Below are positions 1 to 11,152 of a stretch of 51,669 nucleotides of DNA, piece by piece. Within the stretch, counting starts at the first letter, position 1, and each line of letters starts with the position of its first letter. Made by a program: the position numbers and the translations under genes. A model generated the notes under the pieces. That model did no database searches. It was given only the letters and a program-made list of their open reading frames with translations, and was not told the DNA's origin. The stretch comes from Gnetum montanum (Eukaryota > Streptophyta > Gnetopsida > Gnetales > Gnetaceae), in the NCBI GenBank assembly GCA_015680685.1, contig MNCI01006565.1:83708-135376 (forward strand). Direction: 5' to 3'.

Positions 1-234
1 GATTATTTTCCACCACCTTCAAGAGTAGCGTAGATTAAAAAATGCATCATACACCTCATCTAGACTAAACCATACGTGACATATGCAAAACTAGTCTAGA
101 TGGGAAGACAGCGAACTGCGACCTAAGGCTAACTATCTAGGTGCCACAACTAGTCCATCTGTGGAGTTCGACCGGATCATGCATGCGATGCTCGTTTCGT
201 ATGGTTGAGTGTAGGGGTACCTCGCCACTCATCA
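1..234 (+). mobile_element. Ty3 LTR, 3' part (copy D)
   Basis: This is the right-hand (U5) end of an LTR in plus orientation; the rest lies left of the window. It ends in CGCCACTCATCA, the same terminus as the other LTRs of this family (7103-7969 in reverse complement, 9680-10505). It also shares the block reading TTCGACCGGATCATGCATG. The LTR edge is flush, and directly beyond it comes the 3' region of another copy in the opposite orientation, not a primer-binding site. I therefore read it as the right end of a separate copy (or solo LTR) inserted into copy B. The left target duplication is outside the window. Confidence 0.75.
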
Positions 235-735
235 ACTAGACTTCTTAATTTTTGAACAATGTCAGAATGGTGGAAAACCCAAGAAAAAAGCATCCAAGCA
301 CCCTAGAGAATGGCCAACACAAATGCATCAAATCCCCTTGAAGTCACACCCTTTTCATCCTTTAAATCTTTCCTTGGTTTGAAAAGTACCCAACCACCAA
401 TTCATTAATTAATTTACTTAAAAGAAGTAGACTGTATAGTTCCAAGTCAAAGGAGACCATAGAGTTGTATGGATGAGTGGACGGTGTGGACTCATTGCTT
501 TTTTTTACCAAAAGAACCATACCTTAATATCAGCATCATTAATTCAAAGGTAAAAACAAAAAATTAGCAATCAATATGATATAATGCAATCCACCATCAT
601 GAGCACTTATTAGATGAAAAATAAAAGTAAATCAAGCAAACAAAGAAATAGTAAAAACATGAATGATGGTGTAAAACAAAAATAAGTTGAAAATGTGTAA
701 AACAAAAATTCAAAAAGAACTGAGGGCCTAAAATA
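235..735 (-). other. 3' non-pol region of copy B (truncated)
   Basis: This is the stretch between integrase and the missing 3' LTR of copy B. It is the reverse complement of about 7970-8315 in copy A and matches 35164-35520 in the third copy; all carry a block reading GGGTGTGACTTCAAGGG or a close variant. I see no convincing reading frame. In Athila-type elements this position can hold an env-like or unknown ORF, but nothing recognisable survives here. Confidence 0.65.
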
Positions 736-739
736 GTTA

Positions 740-2010
740 GCATGGGTGGACATCTTCCCCATGACTGAGTTGGAAGGAGGAGATCCAAAAATAATGAGCA
801 AGGTTGTCCATCAACAAAGGTAGCATGTGTACTGGTTGTCCTAAGCTCATGAAAAGGTTTGGTTTGTTGTACGTTGACCAATAGTTTCTTATCTGGCTCT
901 CAGGTTTGTATATTGTCATGGCCCTTAAAGGAAACATTGCATAAATAATATAAGGTCCTTCCCATAGTGTTTGAAATTTAGTACATTGTGGCACATATGT
1001 GGGATTCCAGTAGAGAACCTTATCTTCTAGTTGATATTTAACTTTTCTAATCCTTAGGTCATGACATTGTTTATTGAATGCCTTGTGCAAACTCATTAGA
1101 TGACAAGGCAGCTAGTCAATTTTCATCTAGCAAGTTAAGGGTTACTAACCATTTTTTCTATGCTAGATCAAGGTCAAGGTTGAGGTCACATGTTGTGGAT
1201 AGTGTATGAAGCTCATTTTGAATGGGAAGCATTGGTAATTTACCGTACACTAACTCATAGGGAGAGTAGCCTATAGGGAGTTTCCATGTGGAGCAGTATG
1301 CCCAAAGAGCATTGTTTAGTTTATTGCTCTAGTCTCATCTAAACTTGCTAATGTTTCTTATCAATATCTTCATAATCTCCCTGTTGGTGACTTCTACTTG
1401 ACCGTTCTCTTGGGGGTGGTATGGTGTAGTCAATTTATTCTCAACCCCTAAGTGTTGCATTAATTTCTGAAAATTTGCACTTGTGAAGTGTGTACCATTG
1501 TCTGAAATAAGTGCACGTGGCATACCAAACCTATTTATGATTTGTTGTTGAACAACTCGTGCAACTGTAGATGATGTACAATCCTTAACAGCAACTACTT
1601 CTGCTCATTTAGTTAGGTAATTAACAACAACAATGATATAGGCTTTTCCATTGGACATTGGTGTAATTGGCCCCATAAAATCAAATCCCCAAATGTCAAA
1701 GGATTCTAATGGTTGGATCCATTATTGCGAACCTTCCATTCTAGCAGTCATTCCCCCATCACATTGATAACACTCACAAGACTAGAAAAATTGATGGGCA
1801 TCTCGAAACAATGTAGGCCAATAATATCCTGCAAGCAAGATCTTGATGGACGTTTTTCTTCCACTGTAATGACCCCCACAGGGACCCTCATGAGCATCTT
1901 GGAGAACTCACAATTGATCTATATTGGGAACACACCATTGAACCAAGCCATCGAGACACACTTTGTAAAGTTGCCCATTGATTTCTATAAAGTACTTGGC
2001 TCGGTGAAGA
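740..2010 (-). pseudogene. Integrase of Ty3 copy B (degenerate)
   Basis: Integrase catalyses insertion of element cDNA into chromosomes. On the minus strand, an HHCC zinc-finger remnant (around 1740-1800, with SCECYQCDG) is followed by the catalytic core. The DDE triad is visible as WGFDFMGP (near 1690), ISDNGTHF (near 1500) and QVEVTNREI (near 1380). The C-terminal domain at 740-1096 contains KVLYWNP and WEGPYII, matching the usual GPY/F module. Stops and frame changes interrupt it: the core is open only over 1335-1523, and the C-terminal part is in a separate frame. It belongs to the same polyprotein as the RT just upstream in element sense. It is non-functional. Confidence 0.85.
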
Positions 2011-2029
2011 AACTATTGTTTTTTCTTAA

Positions 2030-3540
2030 GGTTTAACTCTTGTGGTATTTGTTGGGGGAGGAGATAGGTAAGAATGCTACTATACCAATTTGTCTCCATG
2101 GTGATTGATTACTCACTACACCAACAAAGAGAAATTCATTAGGAAAATAATCAAAAATTGGATACTCATCCTCTTTATTGTCCCATTGGAACCGAGATAA
2201 ATGATCAATAACTACGTTCTCGGTGACTTTACGATCGATCATCATAAGATTGAACACTTGTAAGATTATAAGCCATCATACGATACAAGGACTTACCATT
2301 GGCTTATTCATGAGGAACCTTATTACACTATAATTTGTATGCATGTATACTTTATATCCCAATACATAGTGTCTAAACTTTTCTAGTGCAAACACTACAG
2401 CCATTCATTCTTTCTCTGTGGTAGTGTAGTTAAGTTGTGCACCAGTGATGCTTCTACTTGCACAGTGGATGTAATAAGGATGCTTCTGGTCATCTAACTA
2501 TGTAAGTATGGCTCCTAAGGCATAGTTGGATGCGTCAGTCATTATATGGAATGGTTTGGACTAGTCAGGAGCTTGTAGAATGGGTATTTCTACTAGCTTC
2601 TATTTCAAAGTTTGAAAAGCTAATTCACATTCCCTAGTCCACTCGAAAGGTACTTCCTTTTTCGTTAATTCCACCAATGGTTTGGAAACCTTTGAAAATT
2701 TCTCAATAAATCTCCTATAGTAGCCAGTATGTCCAAGGAATAACTAAATATCTTTGATAGTTTTCTATTATTGGGTAATTCTTTGGATAACTTTTATTTT
2801 CTCAGGGTCTACCTCTATCCCTGTGTGAGATTTTGTGTCCTAGTACTACATCCTCTTGAACCATCAAATGGCTTTTCTACCAGTTGTGCCTCAAATTGGT
2901 TTCTACACATCTTTTTAACACTTACCCTAACTAGTCCAAGGCCTAATCAAAGTTTTCTCCATAGGTGGAGAAATCATCCATAAAGAATTCTACACCATTT
3001 CTTATCTACTATTGGAAGATGCTTAAAACTAGTCATTGAAATGTTGCAGGGGCATTGCACAAGCCAAAAGACATCTGTTTGTATGCGAATGTTCCCCAAG
3101 GACTAGTGAACATAGTCTTGGCTTGGTCTTCTAGGATTATTTGTATTTAGTTATATCCACTATATCCATCCAGAAAACTGTATTAGCGATGCCCTGCAAT
3201 GGTGTCTAATACTTGGTCGACAAATGGCAATGGAAAGTGATCTTTGAATCTTTCCATATTTAGTTGCTTGAAATCTATGCACACCCTCCATTTGCCTCCC
3301 TTTTTAGGCACAATAATCAAGGGGCTAACCCATTCGCTATCAGAAAATGGATATATGAACCCAGCCTTGAGAAGCTATTCAATTTCTTCCTTAACTACTT
3401 GCTTCAGCTTAGGGTTCAATCACCTCTATGGTTGTCTTTGAGGCTTCATGGAGGGGTTAGTGTAAATTCTATGTTGGCATATCCTAAGATCTATTTTAGT
3501 TAATTTAGGATATGACCAAGTGAAGGCTTCCAACCATTTA
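2030..3540 (-). pseudogene. Reverse transcriptase and RNase H of Ty3 copy B
   Basis: The minus strand encodes a Ty3-type RT. Its N-terminal motif EWVSPLIIVPKKGGKWRVC is at about 3280-3350 and the QVLDTIAGHR region near 3200. SPWGTFAYKQMSFGLCNAP is at about 3060-3115, and the YxDD-type catalytic box FMDDFSTYG near 2970. RNase H follows at about 2050-2530 (SDYALGAIL, HYVLGYKVYMHTNYSVIRFL, then VIDHLSRF). Several in-frame stops and frameshifts interrupt the reading, mostly explicable as C-to-T or G-to-A changes. FMDDFS rather than YLDDILV argues against a chromovirus. It is a pseudogene. Confidence 0.88.
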
Positions 3541-3839
3541 TTTATTACCTTCAATAGTTCTTCTTTCTATTGAGGAGTAAACTTAGCATTGATAATTACC
3601 AGTTTTCCATTTTTAAGGAATGTGTATTCCATACCAGTGGGCAATGTTTTCAACTCGAGGGGCTCTTGCTTAAATTTCTCAAGGATTTCCAACTTTCCCC
3701 AATTGAAATTTTCAAGGTTAAGACTTGGAAGTTGGTGGTGGACTTGCTCTAATGCATCTATGCTATTGATGTAAGTGCAAGTCAAACCCTCATTTGGTTC
3801 CATGCATATGAGTGAACTACTTTCTTGATCAGCTTTCAA

Positions 3840-4400
3840 CCACTGGGTGTCTTCTCATCATATGGCTACTGCATATAGGCATCTTTGTATGTTGATCACT
3901 TGGGCACACTGATTGCATGTAGGCAATGCTAAACTTTGCACAAACCATGACCTCTGCATGCAATTACACCTTGTGTCATTGTATGCAATGCACAGAACCT
4001 TCTTCTTCTCAATCTTTCTGAATGTATTTTCCTTTGATATTTCTAGGGAAAGATTGTGGATTCCTATGCATGCATCAATGGTGCTTAGCCATGCTCTTTC
4101 CATTATGATTGGGAAGTCCCCCTTACCGTTATTCACCTGAATCACTAACAAGTCATTTGGGTATGATCATAAATAGTGGTAACAATGTCTTTCATCGGTC
4201 CCAATGGGACAGTGATGGACTAGTGGGCCAACTCTAGACAGATGTTGCCCTTTTTCAATGGAGGTAGGTTTTAGGCCTTGTACATTTCTTGAGAAATCAA
4301 GTTGACACTAGAACTTGAATCCAAAAGAGCCCTGCATGGTGCATTTCCAGAAATTTGTAAGTATATTATAGGACTCCCAAGATCAGAGAATTTCCTAAGA
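3840..4400 (-). pseudogene. Aspartic protease domain of Ty3 copy B
   Basis: This is a retropepsin-like domain on the minus strand, expected to cleave the gag-pol polyprotein. It shows ALLDSSSSVNLISQEMYKA followed by SITVPLGPMKDI, then VIQVNNGKGDFPIIMERAWL and STIDACIGIH. The active-site triad reads D-S-S where the other copy (36382-36825) has D-S-G, so the catalytic glycine is lost here. A linker homologous to 35978-36247 runs from its C-terminal side toward RT (3567-3839, containing ALEQVHHQLPSLNLENFNWG). Confidence 0.8.
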
Positions 4401-4479
4401 AGGTGGTCAGCTTTGATCTAATTGGTGATAGCATGTGTTAGCATGAACATATGCGTTGAGTGTGGTGGTTGAGTTGTAG

Positions 4480-6966
4480 GAGGCTCTGAAGTTTCGATTG
4501 ATACTGAGGTATCTAAGAAATCAGTTTCTTGTGATTGCAAGGGCTTGGTTGGACTGTTGGTTCTAAAGAAAGGTCTTTTCTTCATGTGGTTGTTGGAACC
4601 AATAGTAGGTTGAGAGTTAACAGCCCTTGTGGCATTACGTTACTGTGGCTGGGTAGGGATTTTACCCTGCATAGCTGAAGCAAGTGATAATGGAGCTATT
4701 GGTGGAAGAGATGCAGCCAGATGAGAAGGATGATATGCTTGTGGAATATTGCCCCTAGAAGAGGGAGTCCCAAAATACTCGCAGGCTTGGAGTGAGGTTA
4801 AGAACTAATGTAACTAGTAGAGTCACATGGGGAGATTGGCTACTGCACGTAATATCCATACAGGTCAAGTTATCGGTAAGGATACTATTACCTTGGTGGT
4901 GGAATTTCCCATGATTGTGGGTGCTACCACTATTTATATTGCTAAATCAGTTGTGGTGGAGTTCCTCTTGGATAATACGTTAAGGATTGGTGGAACTGTC
5001 TTGGGTTACCTTGGGGGTAAGATAACCTTCGAGGTGTTTGCCTTTTGTTTAATCTTGGGTTGAGTGCATACATCCTAGACTCCTACAAATGTGAGATTAT
5101 AGGGCAACATCCCTTAGGATGGTCATATTAACATATTTCACATCCACTATCATTGTTTGTTTCTAACTCCACAACCTCTTCAATGATGGCATCTTTGCCC
5201 TTACCCTTGCTACGTGCATGTTCAACCTCTTTCTTTTCTATTTTCTCACTAACTTGCTCTCTAGACTCCTCTGCTATTTTAAAAATAGTTTAAAATCTAT
5301 TGTTTAGGGAATCCCACATATGGTTTACCTTTGTTAAAACTTCTGATGTCATCTTTTGGATAGGCAAAGTTTTCATATTCACAATCTCTTCGAGTGGTGA
5401 CTCTTCTTCATCCTCACAAAATCTTACTCCCCTCTTCCAAAGGGAAGGATCTCAGTTATACTCTTTTGCACTTTCTCTCTTTTGTAGCTTAGCTTCTTCC
5501 TTGGCAAATTACGCTAATAGTCTTTGAATTTGATGGGACCTAAGCTCAGATAGTCTTCCTCGGGCATAAGTCCCAAGGGTTCTTCTCGTTTCATGCCTAA
5601 GCCCATCCATGAGATAGCACAATTGATCCCTTTGCAAATAACCATGGTCAGGACAATGATGTAATAGTGCATAGTATCAGCCCATGGTAGCATCCAAGGG
5701 TTCATGTCCTCCTTGTTTCTAGCCTTGGATTTTCTTTTTCAAGTTAGACACTCAGGAGTACGTTTGGTACTTATCATTAAATAGTTCTAACATAGTACTT
5801 TACCTATGAATGGATTCCAGTTCTAAAGACTGATACCAGCTTTCCACTTCTTTAACTAGTGTCTGTGGAAACAACTTAAGTTTTTACCATTCTTTCTCTA
5901 TATTTTGTAAGGCACATGCATCATAGAATTCTTGTAAGTGATTCTAAGAATCAACGTTGTATCCCCCTTCAAATTGTGGGATATTTTTCATATCTAATCT
6001 CCTGATCCTACTATGCCTTTTGGGAATTCTAACAACCTCAATTATGTCCAACATACTTCAAGTAGCAAGGAGGGGTTCATCATGATCATCTCATCCATGG
6101 CATCTATGATGCCTACATTGTTCCCTACTCTCCCTTCTTCTATGTTGTGACTCTCTAGAGTGTCCTCATTCCCTTTCTTGGCTATTTTTTTTATGACTTC
6201 CACTTTGCCTACCTTTATCCCCATGGGCTTTTTCTTTATGACCACATCTAGATATTGAAGAAGAGAGTGAAGGAGATGATGAAGGTGAAGAAGAAGGAGA
6301 ACCATCACCATGACGGTGTCTACTACCTTCTCTTCTGCAATCTCGACCCCGATTGCGATTACGATCAGAATATCCACCTTTATCATGAGTTTGTGTACCT
6401 TTTTTGAACCCTTTGTGCCTATGGGTATCAGAACCTGGGTTATGAATAGTGAAATGAAGGTTCTAATACACAAACCCTTGGCCAAAGTCAAGGAGAGGAA
6501 CATTGTTGTGTGGGTGAGTACCTGAGGTAGGTTCACCACCCTCATTTTCGCTTAAGACATGTGGGACATTCTACAACCACTTACCCTTCAAAGACTTATG
6601 ATGTCTCTCCTGTTACAAATCCCTTTGACGTTGTGCCTCTGTGGGAAGGTATTCTCTCGAGTCATGGTCTTGCATAACGTATTCTGTGTGTAAGTGTGGC
6701 ATGCCAATTTGTGTGAGGGCACAAAGAAGCATGCTTGGGACTGAACAATCAGGAGGTAACACTATGTTATCTTCTAAGTCTCACGAACGTTGTTGTTCAT
6801 CTTGATAGAAGAGAAAGGTGAATTTTGGTATATACTCATTGGGATGAATATATACCACTCAAACTTGTTGAGGGATTGGCTTATCAATGTCATGTGTATT
6901 ATGCCCCCGATTGTTTCCTATTTTAGACCTAGGCGGTGAGGCACTTTCATATGAAGAAGGAGACAT
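4480..6966 (-). pseudogene. Gag of Ty3 copy B (degenerate)
   Basis: This is the capsid-type protein of the element. The start is taken at the ATG at 6966 (MSPSSYESASPPR), about 120 bases inside the primer site and matching MSSSSHKSTSPPR in the copy at 39389. A serine/arginine/histidine-rich segment follows near 6250-6420 (HRHGDGSPSSSPSSSPS). The retrotransposon gag core is at about 5600-5950 (ALQNIEKEW, LKLFPQTLVKEVESWYQSLE, HEPLDATMG). It continues through HCPDHGYLQRDQLCYLMDGL. No clear zinc knuckle is seen. Stops and frameshifts are frequent. Confidence 0.8.
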
Positions 6967-7083
6967 ACTTGTCTATTCAGTGTGTAATGTATTCTTGTTT
7001 ATTATTTTCTCAATCAACCCTAAGGGTTCATTCCAATGATGTGAATGATTTCCTAAGTTCTAATTAGCACACAAACAAAAAAT

Positions 7084-7101
7084 TCACTGGCAATGGTGCC
7101 A
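7084..7101 (-). other. Primer-binding site of copy B (tRNA-Asp type)
   Basis: Read on the minus strand directly after the 5' LTR: TGGCACCATTGCCAGTGA. It matches the complement of the 3' end of plant tRNA-Asp (TGGCGCCGTTGCCGGGGA) at 14 of 18 positions. Three of the four mismatches are G-to-A changes in former CpG or CCGG contexts. Confidence 0.75.
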
Positions 7102-7102
7102 A

Positions 7103-7969
7103 TGGTGAGTGGCGAGGTACCCCTACACTCAACCATATGAATACAAGCATTTCACACAAAATTTGGTCGAATTCCAAGGACTAAGTGCTTATGCAGCCTT
7201 GTGGAACAAGGATGGGTTGATTGATCATTGTCTTTTCAAACTTACTTATATCTCATGTTTGTATGCTTAAGTAAGCTTGAGGCATATGATTTTTATATCT
7301 TTTATGTTTTTATGACCTATGCTAATAGGGAAAGAGAGAGATAACTAAGTAACTAATTTATCTTAACTACTCATTAACTAAGTTCTAACTAATCCTAACA
7401 CCAGCATCCATTCCCACTTACCATACACATCCTAAACCAGTGCAACACTGCTAGGATTATCAAACGCTAATCGTTACTGGATTACCAAGCATTACATGCA
7501 TGCTCGAAGTGGTCATGCTTGTGTAATTTAATGATTTTCTTAATTGATCAAAATGAATTGTTGTGCTAATAACAAAAATGTAAAATGCATAAAATAAAAT
7601 AAAATAAAACAAATGCTTAAGAAAATAAAATAAAATAAATGTGTAAGAAAACAAATCTCAAGTGCTGCAAGGATGAATCGAAGAACTCATCTTTATTTTT
7701 GGATACAAGGTGTGCTCAGGTACACAATGCTCAAATAAAGATCCATCCACACTTCAACCTCCTGCTACAGACACTTGGAAAATACTCTAACTTTCAAATA
7801 GACTACAAGAGTTTTTCTACTTGACTCCTAAAAGACTTTCTCTCTAAATGACTTCGTTTTCAATTGTGTGCCTAGGCACTATATTTATAGGCTTGGGAGC
7901 AACTACTCTAATAATTAGAGTAACCACTTTAATAATTAGAATAAACCGCTAGAGTAACCGCTCTCATCA
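7103..7969 (-). mobile_element. 5' LTR of Ty3 copy B
   Basis: A complete LTR of 867 bp, edges TGGTGAG and CTCATCA on the plus strand (a 7-bp terminal inverted repeat, TGATGAG/CTCATCA, with one change). In element sense it has a TATA box (CCTATAAATATAG, complement of about 7875-7890) and an A-rich AAAATAAAATAAAATAAA block near 7590-7640. It carries two copies of a TCTAATAATTAGAG unit near 7910-7945, which is expanded into a larger array in the copy at 32602-40531. The outer edge joins copy A sequence flush at 7970. Confidence 0.88.
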
Positions 7970-9679
7970 ATAATGTTGATTGCTAATGTTTATTTTTTAC
8001 CTTTGGTTTTCAATGTTAATATTAAGATATGGTTCTTTTGATAAAATAGGCAATGAGTCCATGTTGTCCATTCATCCATTCAACTCTATGGTCTCCCTTG
8101 GTTTTGGAACTGTACTATCCCTTTTTCTAAATAAACTTATTAATGAATTGGTGGCTTGGTATTCTTCAAACTGAGGAAGGACTCAATGGTTCAAAAGGGT
8201 GTGACTTCAAGGGAATTCAATGCACGTGTGCTAGCTATTCTCTTGGGTATTTGGATGCTTTTCATGGGTTTTCCACCATTCTACCATTGATCAAATATCA
8301 AGAAGCTAAGTGAATAAAAATAAGTCTTTGCATGGTGTGGTTCTCATGCAAAAAAAAAAAAACAAACTAGTGAGAATTCAAAGCACACCCCTTAGACATA
8401 ATAAAGAAATATGGGCTACAAGCATTGTTTATGGCACTAGAAAGACAGGTTACCCATGCCTAAAGGTTCCCTCTAATTAAGGCCCTTTCTTGCTTCCTGC
8501 TTCCCTATCTTTCTCTCCTTGGAATGGTGGTGACTCTTTGGAGAAGCATTCTTGTTGCTTCAAGAGGATGGATTAGTCAAGTTTCCTGATGCAAGGTTAC
8601 TAAATGTGGTTGATTTGAGTTTGGCTTTGGAATGAGTTCTACTCAGTCACCTTAACCATAAAATACACAAGGAACTTTACACAACCTTGCTCTTGGAATT
8701 CCATTCCATTTTCTACTCTCCATCTTTCTTCCCATTTCCCACCTCATTTCTAGTTTTATAATTAGTCTATATTTTTGTTGATACATTGTTTTTCCTTGGT
8801 AAATTCTTGTGGGTAAGTCTTTAACCATTGTTTCCATATGTCATCTCTAGAGCCTACGAACTCTTTGGTTTGGGGATTTTTCAGGGCATAAAAGGCATGA
8901 GCCTACTTTGGGGAGGACCCACTAACATTCCTTTATGGTGCAATTGTTAAATTCTTCTCCTTAAACATTTCTTGATTAGTAGTTTCTCATTTCATCCCCA
9001 TCCATGACATCCATATTATTGGCATCACCATTGTTATTTTTCCCATTTTTCTTATTCCCTATACTTTTCCACCCTATTTCTACTAGAGGTTTGCTCTTAG
9101 TTGTGGGGGCCCTATCACAAATTTTTCCATTCTACTACTTGTATCACCCCTACACCTTGGATAGTTATTAGTGATAAACCTCTAACCTAGTTTCTACCAT
9201 AACCATAATTCAACCAATGTGCTTTATATCAAGGCAAGGTATCAACTGCATTGTGGCTTACCTATTCTTACTCATTCATGACTATGTTGTGTGTGTATAT
9301 GGTGATTACGCGAACAATGGACTGGGATAGGAGGAATCACTTGGGATGGACTAGAGTTAGAGCGTTTACACTGGGAACACGCTTGGTCACATGGCTATGG
9401 ATAAACAACAAAAGGAGTAATCATGACATCAGAAGCAATGCACCTCATTTTCTTTTCTCTCTCTTCAAGCTATTGGATGAGTCTAGATGTCATCTATGTA
9501 TAGTGTTCACCACAAATGGCATGAATACCAATGTTGTAATATGTTTGTCAATCCTTTCATTGGACACTTTGAGTCTGTTATTCCATGTCGCTATTAGTTC
9601 TCATTCAATCAATAATCCCATACCTTTCCAATATTTTGTAAGGAACTCAAGGATGAGTTTTCATTTAATCATGGGGGTA
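7970..9679 (+). mobile_element. 3' region of Ty3 copy A (plus strand)
   Basis: This is the segment between pol and the 3' LTR of a plus-strand copy whose 5' part lies left of the window. It is homologous in reverse to 235-585 (copy B) and 33583-34369 (the third copy). It includes a 143-codon open frame at 9251-9682, which contains VTWLWINN; a similar VWLWINN lies in the 70-codon frame at 33647-33859. Whether this frame ever coded is unclear. The GGAACTC-A-GGATGAGTTTTC block just upstream of the polypurine tract is typical of plant Ty3 3' ends. No known protein domain is recognised. Confidence 0.7.
9668..9679 (+). other. Polypurine tract of copy A
   Basis: ATCATGGGGGTA lies directly before the TGATGAG edge of the 3' LTR. 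The same AATCATGGGGGTA stands at the equivalent place in the third copy (reverse complement at 33583-33595). This is the expected second-strand priming site. Confidence 0.75.
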
Positions 9680-10505
9680 TGATGAGTTGTGATATCGAAT
9701 ATGCGATATCGGAGCCTTTCAAGCGATATCGAGCATCTAATATTGGGGCCTGTCTTGTCACCTATATATAAGAGGCGCACACACTTTGTTTAAGAGTAGT
9801 TTTTTGAGTAGTTTATTAATTAGTCTTAGCCCCTCACCTAAACTCTTGCCTTTTCTCCCTCTCAGAGTTAGAATTATTTTTGCATGCCCACAATAGGAGT
9901 CATAAAGTGAACGGATCCTCATTCAAGCATTGTGCACCTGAGCACACCTTATGTACAACAATAAAGACAAACTTTGTGATAAACCTTCCAGCATCCAAAA
10001 TAGATTAATAAATGTTAACTATAATTATTTAATGCTTTCCTCAGTTAATTAATGTTCTCTCTCTCACCCTATAACTCTCATAAGTAAGCACACTCAGTAC
10101 GATTACTTTGAGCATGTGTGTAACGATTGGTAACCCAGTAATGATTAGTGTTTGGTAATCCCAGTAGTGTTGCACTAGTTCAAGATGTCTACGACAAGTG
10201 AGAATGGATGCTAGTGTTAGGACTAGTTAAAGTATAGTTGAGTAGTTAAATTAAATTAGTTAGTTATCTCTCTTCTTCCTTTGTAGCACTAGGCCATAAA
10301 ACATAAAAATATATAAAAATCATATACCTCAATTTTACTTAACCATACAATCATGATATATGAGTAAGATTGGGAAGACAACGATTGACTAACCTATCCT
10401 TGTTCCACAAAAGTGCATAAGCACTTAGTCCTTGGAATTCGACCGGATCGTGCATGGATGCTCGTATTTGTATGGTTGAGCATAGGGATACCTTGTCGCT
10501 CATCA
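9680..10505 (+). mobile_element. 3' LTR of Ty3 copy A
   Basis: A complete LTR of 826 bp from TGATGAG to CTCATCA. The U5-side half matches the other family LTRs (AATTCGACCGGATCGTGCATG). The U3 is different: three CGATATCG-type octamers at 9690, 9704 and 9724, then a TATA box TATATATAAG near 9763-9772. A polypurine tract precedes it, so it is a 3' LTR. The flank beyond begins ATAAG. Confidence 0.88.
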
Positions 10506-11054
10506 ATAAGTTATACTTAGTCAACCTAGCACGATAGGAAGAAAATTTTCTCAGCAAGGTATAATTGGTTTATCCAACATGGGACAAAGTGAATTTACCT
10601 CACAAGATATGAATGTGAAAGACAAGTTGATATAACATAGAAGAAGATGGCCATGACATTGGAGATAACTCCTAAAATAATAAAATGTCATACAACCAAC
10701 ATAAGTGAATCTAAGGAAATTAAAGATTACCAACAAATTTAGAACCCTTCAATCTTATGAATATGATCAGTTAAGATGAGATCCAAGAACATTAATAATT
10801 TAGAAATCCTTCAAATCCATGAATATAACAAATATAAGGTATGATTCAAAATTATCATAGAAGCCCTCCTAATATGGGAAAAATCATACAGATCAATAAG
10901 GTGCTATTAAATAATCAAAGAAAGTTCATGAATAACTTAGAACATAAACATGTTCACATATGAGCAAGAGTCTCATCAAATCTAGAATTTTAATCCATCC
11001 TGAATGTAAAAAAATAGTTTCTATAATTCATTATTAAAAGATATATAGTGAAAA
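10506..11054. other. Intergenic, nothing recognised
   Basis: AT-rich sequence without coding signal, repeat edge or RNA gene that I can support. Short open frames at its left end lie mostly in the LTR or are random. Confidence 0.5.
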
Positions 11055-11152
11055 TAGAACTTTATGACTCAATATTGCCTACTAGAATTAAACCCATGAT
11101 TTGGAGTTTTCAAATCAAGAATATTACCACTAGACTAGCACCTCGTAGTTTA
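11055..11152 (-). repeat. tRNA-derived SINE relic 1
   Basis: On the minus strand it reads GAGGTGCTAGTCTAGTGGTAA, then about 30 bases later ATCATGGGTTTAATTCTAG, then GGCAATATTGAGTCATAAAG. The first motif resembles a tRNA A box (TAGCTTAGTGG) and the second a decayed B box (GGTTCGATTCC). It matches the copies at 11935 and 12685 over the whole length. Confidence 0.65.

Larger units (their letters stand above)
235..7969 (-). mobile_element. Ty3/gypsy element, Athila-like, copy B
   Basis: A degenerate minus-strand LTR retrotransposon. In element sense it has a 5' LTR (7969-7103), a tRNA-Asp-type primer site, gag, protease, RT, RNase H, integrase, then a 3' region that is cut at 235 where LTR D abuts. 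The 3' LTR would lie left of the window. The order PR-RT-RH-INT defines Ty3/gypsy. The FMDDFS catalytic motif, the absence of an obvious chromodomain and the tRNA-Asp primer site suggest the Athila or a related non-chromovirus lineage. All reading frames carry stops and frameshifts, so the copy is dead. Its 5' LTR joins copy A's 3' region directly at 7970, so B appears to have inserted into A. Confidence 0.85.

Noticed and set aside
1-10505. Single element rearranged by self-integration (inverted LTRs around an inverted internal region)
   Set aside because: The two 3' regions overlap by about 340 bp, not 5 bp, and LTR edges are flush at both joins, so separate nested insertions explain it more simply.
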